A stretch of 5,712 nt of DNA from Ignavibacteriales bacterium. Lineage in GTDB: Bacteria > Bacteroidota > Ignavibacteria > Ignavibacteriales > Ignavibacteriaceae. The notes under the pieces were generated by a model that did no database searches, had not been told where the DNA came from, and saw only the letters and a list, made by a program, of their open reading frames with translations. Position numbers and translations under genes: made by a program. Location: NCBI GenBank assembly GCA_020061995.1, contig JAGUXE010000293.1, forward strand, positions 1 through 5,712, written 5' to 3'. This document shows positions 1 to 5,631 of the stretch, piece by piece (within the stretch, counting starts at the first letter, position 1; each line of letters opens with the position of its first letter).

Positions 1-204
1 CAGGCGTAGTCATCTATGCTGGGCACTTTGTGGTGTTTGCAGTGGTGGTTTTTGCTTCGGCCTCGCCTGTGGGCAGGCTCGGCCTCGCAAAACCCGCTGG
101 GGCGGGCTAAAAGAAAACGCGGGGCGGGTGTTCTCTTGGAGGCACAGCGCTATCTCATTTGTATTTAAGAAATCACTTCTTATTCTTAGCGTAGTCCCCT
201 ATTC
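1..204. other. GC-rich left flank outside the inverted repeat, no convincing gene
   Basis: This stretch is about 59% GC over its first 120 bases, clearly unlike the AT-rich gene block that follows. It holds a 10-bp direct repeat (TCGGCCTCGC at 57-66 and 79-88) and a short GC hairpin (93-97 pairing with 102-106). Read on the minus strand, that hairpin is followed by a short T run, so it could be a weak terminator for a gene coming from the right, but none is seen there. A second weak hairpin (166-171 with 177-182) is AT-rich. One reading frame is open from the window edge to 110 and is listed separately with low confidence. Nothing else here can be supported. Confidence 0.5.
3..110 (+). CDS. 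Possible C-terminal tail of an unrecognised protein (partial)
   Basis: A reading frame open from the window edge ends at TAA 108-110 and would give 35 residues. Residues 2-20 are strongly hydrophobic (valine, alanine and phenylalanine rich), followed by a short Gly/Pro/Ala/Lys-rich tail, which could be a final membrane segment with its cytoplasmic end. I do not recognise a family. The frame is short, the region is GC-rich (stops are rarer by chance), and a second frame on the same strand is also open through this stretch. It may therefore be chance. It would lie outside the inverted-repeat-bounded block and belong to the host flank. Confidence 0.17.
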   Translation, partial: GVVIYAGHFVVFAVVVFASASPVGRLGLAKPAGAG

Positions 205-285
205 TTTAGCTTTACGTCACCCCCCAGACACACTTGAGAACCAATTGAAAGGCGCTGGTCGGGTGCGGGCGACCAGCGCCTTAAT
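205..285 (+). repeat. Left inverted repeat, 81 bp, with internal hairpin
   Basis: Every base from 205 to 285 is the reverse complement of 5632-5712. Identity ends at 286, where the right copy has a different base, so the inner boundary is real. The outer boundary is unknown because the right copy runs off the window. The arm has two parts: an outer segment (205-248) with a run of six C residues, and an inner perfect 13-bp stem (249-261 with 270-282) closed by an 8-base loop. Perfect identity over the full length implies a recent common origin or ongoing gene conversion. Confidence 0.93.
249..282 (+). other. Strong stem-loop inside the left repeat
   Basis: The 13-base stem starting AAGGCGCTGGTCG pairs perfectly with 270-282 around an 8-base G-rich loop (262-269). 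It sits just upstream of the promoter at 311-339. It could act as a transcription terminator insulating the cassette, although the T tract after it is short (CCTTAATCG). It could also be a structured end recognised by a recombinase, or a REP-like palindrome. The same structure is present in mirror image at the other end of the block, which favours a role for the repeat as a unit. Confidence 0.75.
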
Positions 286-310
286 CGTTCAGAAAAGGCA
301 AAGATTTTAC

Positions 311-339
311 TTGACAACTGTATAAATATACAGTATATT
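311..339 (+). promoter_or_regulatory. Sigma70-type promoter of the lexA-led operon
   Basis: A consensus -35 box TTGACA (311-316) is separated by exactly 17 bases from a -10 box TATATT (334-339). The predicted transcript would start near 346 and carry a leader of only about 20 bases. A modest Shine-Dalgarno CAGGT (356-360) lies 5 bases before the ATG at 366. This is the only good promoter I see in front of the gene block, and it is likely to drive at least the first five genes. It is intrinsically strong, as expected for a promoter held down by a repressor. Confidence 0.85.
318..333 (+). promoter_or_regulatory. LexA operator (SOS box) in the promoter spacer
   Basis: CTGTATAAATATACAG is a near-perfect palindrome of the E. 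coli-type SOS box (CTGT-N8-ACAG), one base away from the ideal alternating TA centre. It fills the spacer between the -35 and -10 boxes, so bound repressor should block RNA polymerase directly. The gene immediately downstream encodes a LexA-type repressor, so autoregulation is the natural reading. Because it matches the gammaproteobacterial consensus, a resident host LexA of that type could also bind here. Confidence 0.88.
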
Positions 340-365
340 ACATTTAAGGTAAAGTCAGGTTAAAT

Positions 366-998
366 ATGTCAAATCTTACCAAAAGACAAAAGCAAATACT
401 AGATTTTATTATTAAAAACACAGACACTTATGGATTCCCGCCCTCTATTTCTGAAATCCAAGAGAAATTTTCTTTTAAATCTCCTAATGCTGTTCAGGAC
501 CATCTAGCTGCGCTTGAAAGAAAAAGATATATATCCCGCCATCCCCATAAATCTAGAGGCATTGAAATTTTAATCCATAAGAATAACAAACAAGAAAATA
601 GCAATATCAATAGTACAGAAGTTCCCATTGTTGGTAGGGTTACTGCTGGCTCTCCTATTTTGGCACAGGAAAACTTAGAGGGAACGCTCGCCGTTGATAA
701 AAGTATAATAAGAAATTCTAATAATGTATTTGCTTTAAGAGTCCAAGGTGATAGTATGATTAACGCAGGCATATTAGATGGAGATTTTGTATTAGTTCAC
801 CAACAGCCAATGGCTAATCAAGGAGAAATAGTTGTCGCGCTTATTGAAAATGAAGCTACACTAAAAAGATTCTATAAAGAAAAAAATAGAATAAAATTAC
901 AGCCTGAAAATGAAAATATGTCCCCTATAGTTGTTGATCCGAAAGATAAAAATATTAGTATTGTAGGTAAAGTAGAGGGCGTTATAAGGAAGGTTTGA
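366..998 (+). CDS. lexA: LexA-type self-cleaving repressor (S24 family)
   Basis: This 210-residue protein represses SOS-type promoters and is inactivated when RecA filaments formed at damaged DNA stimulate its self-cleavage. It is co-linear with E. coli LexA (202 aa). A winged helix-turn-helix domain (residues 1-70) has a recognition helix that keeps Ser39, Asn41 and Ala42 at the same positions as E. coli, with Gln44 and Asp45 replacing Glu44 and Glu45. The linker is about ten residues longer. The catalytic domain shows the Ala94-Gly95 cleavage site (VTAGSP), the nucleophile Ser130 in GDSM and the general-base Lys167 in ATLKRF, so it should be active. The ATG at 366 follows a Shine-Dalgarno and matches the E. 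coli N-terminus. It is followed after one base by a DNA methyltransferase, so it probably regulates the restriction-modification operon as well as itself. Whether this is the host's only LexA or an element-borne copy cannot be told. Confidence 0.93.
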   Translation: MSNLTKRQKQILDFIIKNTDTYGFPPSISEIQEKFSFKSPNAVQDHLAALERKRYISRHPHKSRGIEILIHKNNKQENSNINSTEVPIVGRVTAGSPILAQENLEGTLAVDKSIIRNSNNVFALRVQGDSMINAGILDGDFVLVHQQPMANQGEIVVALIENEATLKRFYKEKNRIKLQPENENMSPIVVDPKDKNISIVGKVEGVIRKV

Positions 999-999
999 T

Positions 1000-2070
1000 A
1001 TGCGCTACTATGGTTGCAAAAACAGGCTCTTAGATTTTTTAGAAATGGGGGTGGCTAAAACCGGAATTAATCACGGATCTAGTTTTTGTGATTTATTCAG
1101 CGGTACCACCACAGTAGCAAGATATTTTAAAGAAAAGGGCTACACTGTTATCGCAAATGATATTCTAGAGTTTTCTTATGCCCTAGCTAGAGCATATATT
1201 GAGAATAATGAGTACCCTTTATTTAAAGGTCTCAAAGGAAAAATCGAAGGTATTAATGGGAGTGTAGAGAATATTTCAAAGGTAATAAAATATCTAAATA
1301 ATATTTCACTGATCGAAGGGTTTATCTATAAAAATTATTGTCCGGCTGGCACTAAAAATTCACAATATCAACGACAATACTTTTCTGATGAAAATGGTAA
1401 AAAAATAGATGCAATACGCTCAAAGATTGAAGAATGGAAAGAGAAAGGACTGATAACAGAGGATGAATTTTATATTCTTCTCGCCTCATTATTAGAAGCC
1501 ATGCCATTTGTGGCTAATATTTCTGGAAATTATGCTGCATTTCTTAAATCTTGGGATCCCCGAGCATTAAAACCTTTAAGATTAAATGTTCCAGAAATAC
1601 CACCTAGCAATAGAAAAAATAAAGCCTTTAAATCCGATGCTAACCAACTAATAAGAAAAATTTCTTGCGACATTCTTTATATGGACCCGCCTTATAATGA
1701 GAGACAATATGCCGCAAATTATTTTCTACTTGAGCTGATAGCGGAGGGTTGGTTTAATGGACACAGACCAGAAATTTATGGAAAGACCGGAATGCGTCCA
1801 TATGAAAGCCAAAAATCTGCTTATTGCAAAAAAGATCAAGTTAAAGATATCTTTGTCGATTTAATAAAAAATGCTGATACAAAGTTTATGCTTTTAAGTT
1901 ATAATGATGAAGGATTATTAAAAGAGGAGGAGATACTAAATATTCTGTCAACAAGAGGCAATGTTAAAATTCTTAAAAAAAACCATCGTAGATATAGAAG
2001 TATAAATCAAGATGATACTGATAGACGTATAGTTACAGAGAAACTATATTTTGTTAAGGTAATTAAATGA
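1000..2070 (+). CDS. D12-class DNA adenine N6-methyltransferase
   Basis: This 356-residue enzyme should transfer a methyl group from S-adenosylmethionine to adenine in a specific DNA site, protecting it from the partner nuclease. Motif X is seen at residues 2-14 (RYYGCKNRLLDFL), the SAM-binding motif I at 29-43 (FCDLFSGTTTVARYF), an acidic motif II-like Asn-Asp at 53-54, and the catalytic DPPY at 229-232. The X-I-IV order, with a large insert between I and IV (about residues 80-220) that probably recognises the DNA, is that of alpha-class D12 enzymes such as Dam. The C-terminal segment ending in VTEKLYFVK is also family-like. It starts one base after the lexA stop with a strong Shine-Dalgarno AAGGAAGG (986-993). 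The next gene overlaps by ATGA, so the two methyltransferases are probably translated together. Two unlike methyltransferases in one system often mean an asymmetric target, one enzyme per strand. The target sequence cannot be inferred. Confidence 0.9.
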   Translation: MRYYGCKNRLLDFLEMGVAKTGINHGSSFCDLFSGTTTVARYFKEKGYTVIANDILEFSYALARAYIENNEYPLFKGLKGKIEGINGSVENISKVIKYLNNISLIEGFIYKNYCPAGTKNSQYQRQYFSDENGKKIDAIRSKIEEWKEKGLITEDEFYILLASLLEAMPFVANISGNYAAFLKSWDPRALKPLRLNVPEIPPSNRKNKAFKSDANQLIRKISCDILYMDPPYNERQYAANYFLLELIAEGWFNGHRPEIYGKTGMRPYESQKSAYCKKDQVKDIFVDLIKNADTKFMLLSYNDEGLLKEEEILNILSTRGNVKILKKNHRRYRSINQDDTDRRIVTEKLYFVKVIK

Positions 2071-2876
2071 CAGAAAAATTAAACAAATTAAACGGGACAA
2101 CTTGGCTTCAATATTCTTTTAGTATCTGGCGAGATATTCAAAAGAATCAAGAAGAATGGAAATTAAAGCATCCTGCCATGTTTCCTATAAAGCTTGCTGC
2201 GCGGTTAATTGAGATATACACAAACAAACCCAATCAAGTAGTCTTAGATCCATTCATGGGAAGCGGAAGCACTCTTATTGCTGCTCAAATAATGAAAATG
2301 AAAGGCATTGGTTTTGATATAAATAAAGAATATTGCAATATGGCAACATATAGATTAGATAATACTTACAAAGATATGTTTAATAATTCCGATTATAAAA
2401 TATTTTGTGATTCTGCTTTAAATCTAAAAAAATACCTACAACCTGATTCTATAGATTTGTCCATTACTTCACCACCGTATTGGGATATTTTAAATCGTAA
2501 AAGAACCGCTGACAAAAAAGAAACTCAAAATTACAGTGACTCAAAGCTTGATTTTGGTAATATAGAAGATTATGAGGAATTTTTGGCATCAGTTCAAAAA
2601 GTTTTTAAGGAAGTTTATGATATCCTTAAACCAAAGCGTTATTGCATTGTTATTGTAATGGATATCAGAAAAAATTCTACTTTATATCAATTCCATTCGG
2701 ATCTAACTAAGAAAATGCAAGATATTGGATTTATTTTAAATGATATTATCATTTGGGATCGACAAAAGGAATATAACAACATGCGCCCTCTTGGGTACCC
2801 TTATTCTTTTATAGTAAATAAGGTACATGAATATATTTTGATTTTTAAAAAATTGGAAATTAAGAAGGGGAAATAA
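2067..2876 (+). CDS. DNA N4-cytosine/N6-adenine methyltransferase, TSPPYW type
   Basis: This 269-residue protein is a second SAM-dependent DNA methyltransferase. It has a motif X-like HPAMFP (residues 35-40), a textbook motif I DPFMGSGST (61-69) and the catalytic TSPPYW (134-139). SPPY(W) is common in N4-cytosine enzymes but also occurs in adenine enzymes, so the product is left open. Motif I precedes motif IV here, whereas the usual beta-class enzymes with this type of motif I have the catalytic motif first, so the order is circularly permuted relative to them. The segment after motif IV (about 140-165) may help recognise DNA. Its ATG overlaps the stop of the preceding methyltransferase as ATGA, with AAGGT (2056-2060) as a Shine-Dalgarno. 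It probably methylates the other strand or a second base of the same site as its neighbour. Confidence 0.88.
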   Translation: MTEKLNKLNGTTWLQYSFSIWRDIQKNQEEWKLKHPAMFPIKLAARLIEIYTNKPNQVVLDPFMGSGSTLIAAQIMKMKGIGFDINKEYCNMATYRLDNTYKDMFNNSDYKIFCDSALNLKKYLQPDSIDLSITSPPYWDILNRKRTADKKETQNYSDSKLDFGNIEDYEEFLASVQKVFKEVYDILKPKRYCIVIVMDIRKNSTLYQFHSDLTKKMQDIGFILNDIIIWDRQKEYNNMRPLGYPYSFIVNKVHEYILIFKKLEIKKGK

Positions 2877-2878
2877 TA

Positions 2879-3808
2879 ATGTCAATATTTTTAGATCCGG
2901 ATATGGCTTATTTAGTTGGTTTAATAGTAGGACGAGGAATAATAAGAAGAATCGATGGCCATAAACAGTTAATTATAGATTTCCCTTTTAAAAACTTGAT
3001 AGCTGAAGGTATTACAAAAATATTTAATACAAAAGATAAAATATTACTAAGTTTGGATGAAACGATAGACCGATTAGGAGAGTTAGTAGGTAGTGCACCG
3101 GGTAAGCAACCATCACAAAATTCAGTAAGTCTTATTTTTGAAACAACAAAAAATACTTTATTATGGCGTAACTTGGATAGAATTTTAAAAGGTAAGGGTA
3201 GCTTTAGAGAAATGACAATTCCTAAAGAGATATTTTCTGCTTCTGAGGAGATAAAGAAGGAGTTTTTAAGAGGTTTTGCTGATGTTAGCGGTGGTATTGG
3301 TAAAAGCGGAGCTTATGTAAATGGTAGGCATAGAGTATATTTAATTACTCTTTACGATAATTGGGACCTGCTAATAAAACTATGTTTGCTTTTGCAAAGT
3401 AAACCGTTATCTATACCTGTGCAAACAATTGATTGGGGACACCCTAATATAAGAAATGGAAACTTAAAAAGATATAATGCGGGAAGCAAAGAATTCTGGG
3501 CAAAAGAACATCAATTAAAAGTCTTTGCAGAATATTTTGAGTCGATAGGATTCCGGATTATACACAAAAATGAAATCCTAAAAGAACTGGCAGAATTTAA
3601 TAGAAAAAATTGGCCGAATGCAAAATCTATATTATGTCAACCACCCAAGAAGAGGCTTAAAATGCATAGAAGACACCCTGAGGAGGATTCTACTAAGCTC
3701 CCATCTAAGTTAAGAAGTAAACATTTTGATACCTATTGGCAAGTATGTTTAGAATTAGGATGTAAGCAATTCAAAAAAGAAAAGAGTCTATTTAACAAAA
3801 ATGTATAA
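2879..3808 (+). CDS. LAGLIDADG-fold protein lacking the metal-binding acids; candidate recognition subunit of a restriction enzyme
   Basis: This 309-residue protein has two LAGLIDADG-like motifs in the spacing of a single-chain homing endonuclease: LVGLIVGRG (residues 12-20) and LRGFADVSG (130-138). In active enzymes the eighth residue of each motif is the metal-binding Asp or Glu. Here these are Arg19 and Ser137, so cleavage by this fold is unlikely, although the two-fold DNA-binding scaffold probably remains. WhiA is a known precedent for a LAGLIDADG protein that keeps binding but not cutting. The C-terminal part (about 250-300) is rich in Lys, Arg and His and may add DNA contacts. It starts 2 bases after a methyltransferase, with Shine-Dalgarno AGAAGGGG (2863-2870), and overlaps the following PD-(D/E)XK nuclease by 8 bases. 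I infer that it supplies DNA recognition for that nuclease. It could alternatively be a regulator, or a nuclease with relocated catalytic residues. Confidence 0.72.
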   Translation: MSIFLDPDMAYLVGLIVGRGIIRRIDGHKQLIIDFPFKNLIAEGITKIFNTKDKILLSLDETIDRLGELVGSAPGKQPSQNSVSLIFETTKNTLLWRNLDRILKGKGSFREMTIPKEIFSASEEIKKEFLRGFADVSGGIGKSGAYVNGRHRVYLITLYDNWDLLIKLCLLLQSKPLSIPVQTIDWGHPNIRNGNLKRYNAGSKEFWAKEHQLKVFAEYFESIGFRIIHKNEILKELAEFNRKNWPNAKSILCQPPKKRLKMHRRHPEEDSTKLPSKLRSKHFDTYWQVCLELGCKQFKKEKSLFNKNV

Positions 3809-4292
3809 ATCTGAAAAAGAGCTATATCCGGAAGTAATTAAATGGCTTGAGAAATACCTTAAAGGAAAATATCCAAAAGCTGGGATAAAAGCTTACGATA
3901 CCTCTCGCCAAGATTTATCTGATTTCCTTAGACGTCATAAACTTCATTTATTTTTCCCCGAGTTTGAAACCTATGTCATTAAGGTTGATATCACAGCATC
4001 TATAAAACATAAAGATAGATGTGATTTAGCTTTTGTAGAATGTAAATTGGGCCCAATTAATCTGAAAGATATATCGCAATTATTGGGGTATTCAAAAGTA
4101 GTTAAACCGAAATATTCGTTTATAATTTCTCCTGTCGGAATAAGTTCGCCAGTAAATACTTTAATAAAAATATATAAGCGTTATGATATTTTGGAATATA
4201 GTCAGGGACTCCGCCTTAAAATTGCCCAGTGGAATAAGGCGACACAAGAAATAGATATTTCTACCTTATTACCACCCGGCGAACATATTTAA
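3801..4292 (+). CDS. Small PD-(D/E)XK nuclease, candidate cutting subunit of the restriction enzyme
   Basis: This 163-residue protein shows the core PD-(D/E)XK pattern: an N-terminal helix with Glu7, then Asp75 in a strand, and Glu80-Cys81-Lys82 in the next strand (CDLAFVECK). A helix with QLLGY (residues 93-97) follows, resembling the Gln-containing helix seen after the active site in many family members. Asp63 in VDITA is a further acidic candidate. It should cut DNA phosphodiester bonds with Mg2+. At 163 residues it is small, with little room for its own sequence-reading domain. That fits it working with the LAGLIDADG-fold protein encoded just upstream, whose stop it overlaps by 8 bases (ATGTATAA), suggesting coupled translation and roughly equal amounts. 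The position after two methyltransferases favours a restriction role. I cannot name the exact nuclease family. Confidence 0.78.
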   Translation: MYKSEKELYPEVIKWLEKYLKGKYPKAGIKAYDTSRQDLSDFLRRHKLHLFFPEFETYVIKVDITASIKHKDRCDLAFVECKLGPINLKDISQLLGYSKVVKPKYSFIISPVGISSPVNTLIKIYKRYDILEYSQGLRLKIAQWNKATQEIDISTLLPPGEHI

Positions 4293-4308
4293 TTTTTGTG
4301 AGTAAAAT

Positions 4309-5015
4309 ATGAATAATAGACTTTTAGCACAATTAAAGCAAAGATTTACTTCAGAAGTTCTGTGGCATTTTGTGGGACGTAATAAATCAGAAGAAGAAAA
4401 GTACCAGATTTTAGTATCGATCCTTAAAAGTGGTCTTAAGTTAGGCAATAAAAACGTAGAGTTTAAGTTCTTTGATATAAAAACTAATAAAATGGTAACA
4501 TTGTGGGGATACCCCGTAGTTTGTTTAGCGGATATACCATTAAAAGATTTACATATTCATGCTGAACGATATGGGAGATATGCAATTGGTTTTCATAAAG
4601 AGAGCGTAATAAATAATAATTTTCATCCTGTTTTATATGTCAATCAGTATTCATCCTTATTTCATAGATTCATAGAATTAAGAGATAATATCGGATCATA
4701 TTTAGAGAGTACGGACAAAGAAGCTTCTGATAAATTTTAAGAGTTACTTTTACTTCTAGGATCAATAGCTAAATCCGGAGATCTTAAAACAAATCCAGTT
4801 AACGATATAAACTGGGATGAACTGCAAGTAAATAATTTTTATTATGAGCGTGAATGGCGTTCGGTCTACGAATGGAATTTTGATAAAAAGGATGTAGCAG
4901 CTATTATCATACCCGATGAGAAAATATCTGATTTTATAAAAGATAGAAAAAATACGTTTTAAAAATTGATGAAAGTATTCCTGTTCTGCCTTTTAGTATG
5001 ATATATCGATTATGA
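4309..5015 (+). pseudogene. AbiGi-family abortive-infection gene broken by a nonsense codon and a one-base frameshift
   Basis: The first 143 codons match what I know of the AbiGi (abortive infection, antitoxin-like) family: LWHFVGR near residues 19-24, VVCLADIPLKDLHIH at 70-84 and a GRYAIGFHKE segment at 89-98. The frame stops at TAA 4738-4740 but continues without a shift as a plausible family C-terminus, including NFYYEREWRSVYEWNF and an IIPDEK stretch, up to about 4950. A second lesion lies in a run of six A (4947-4952). Without a change the frame stops at TAA 4960-4962. With one extra A it reads on through KIDESIPVLPFSMIYRL to TGA 5013-5015, which overlaps the next gene's ATG as ATGA. The undamaged gene would have encoded about 235 residues. 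The weak start signal is TGAG (4299-4302) before ATG 4309. A sequencing error could explain the homopolymer lesion. A truncated 143-residue product is possible. Confidence 0.82.
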
Positions 5016-5572
5016 TATTAGACCAGTCATTATTAGATAAACTACCTTTAATTAAAAATTGGATAACTTCAACATTAGAAAAATATAGTTCAGAATCAAA
5101 GCCTCTATCAGAATTTAAATTTAATAGGCTTCCATTATATTACTCAGAAACAGTGCTTAGTTCTGCTAAGGTAGTTCCGGTGAATAGAGTTCCTATTCCA
5201 CCGCTCACGGCACTGGGCCTCACACAATTTAAAAATTTTGAAGACGGCAATTATGTAGGAATTACGTTTAAAGATACTTATTTTTTAGTTCGTAATCAAA
5301 TATTTAACGAATCGCTACATTTTCACGAGCTGGTTCATATGATCCAGTGGAAATATTTAGGAATTGATAAATTTCTCATAATTTATGGCATAGGTCTTTT
5401 ACAAAACGGATATTCTAGTAGCCCATTAGAACTTATAGCTTATAAACATCAAAAATTATTTGAGCAGAAGATAAAGCCTTATGATGTTGAAAAGAATATT
5501 AAGGATGAAATTGATAATATAATTCCAGCTATTCTAGACAAAAATCTTTTCAGTAATTATATGGCATTATAA
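5012..5572 (+). CDS. Small HExxH zinc-metallopeptidase-like protein, partner of the AbiGi-like gene
   Basis: This 186-residue protein carries HELVH (His105, Glu106, His109) followed by MIQW, a zinc-binding HExxH motif of the kind seen in small gluzincin-like peptidases. Glu140 in PLELIAY, 31 residues later, is a good candidate for the third zinc ligand. If so, it could hydrolyse a peptide bond in an unknown target. I see no signal peptide, and the hydrophobic stretch around 120-130 sits in the catalytic region, so it is probably cytoplasmic. It has no clear Shine-Dalgarno. Its ATG overlaps the ancestral AbiGi stop as ATGA, so it was probably made by translational coupling, and the damage to the AbiGi-like gene may have lowered its expression. 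In classical AbiG the partner AbiGii is a nucleotidyltransferase-like protein, so this would be a different pairing. Its function as toxin, effector or regulator is not known. Confidence 0.7.
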   Translation: MILDQSLLDKLPLIKNWITSTLEKYSSESKPLSEFKFNRLPLYYSETVLSSAKVVPVNRVPIPPLTALGLTQFKNFEDGNYVGITFKDTYFLVRNQIFNESLHFHELVHMIQWKYLGIDKFLIIYGIGLLQNGYSSSPLELIAYKHQKLFEQKIKPYDVEKNIKDEIDNIIPAILDKNLFSNYMAL

Positions 5573-5631
5573 ACCCTAGAGGAATATTTTATAAAAGTTT
5601 TTTTAAGCAAAATCTTCATTTTTCTTAAAGA

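Noticed and set aside
205..285. Integron attC site or gene-cassette array
   Set aside because: Cassette attC sites are arranged as direct repeats and show conserved core triplets (GTT/AAC) at their ends. Here the two copies are inverted, the stem is perfect without the bulged bases typical of attC, and no integrase is seen.
128..325. Open frame of 65 codons on the + strand
   Set aside because: It runs straight through the inverted repeat, the hairpin and the promoter/SOS box of the lexA-type gene, has no Shine-Dalgarno and shows no recognisable family. The repeat and promoter explain the sequence better.
494..772. Open frame of 92 codons on the minus strand
   Set aside because: It lies wholly inside the well-supported LexA-type coding sequence and is a shadow frame.
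2879..3808. A homing endonuclease inserted in the operon as a selfish gene
   Set aside because: There is no intron or intein context, the metal-binding acids of both motifs are gone, and tight spacing and overlap with neighbours on both sides indicate an integral operon member.
4738..4740. Programmed stop-codon readthrough or a changed genetic code
   Set aside because: TAA is used as the ordinary stop of several intact genes here (at 2874, 3806, 4290 and 5570), and the same gene has a second unrelated lesion. Mutation or sequencing error is simpler.
5573..5631. A classical T-tailed terminator in the AT-rich stretch after the last gene
   Set aside because: There are A and T runs but no GC-containing stem ahead of them. 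The only weak palindrome (5624-5628 with 5633-5637) overlaps the repeat's hairpin. The hairpin at 5635-5668 is the better candidate.
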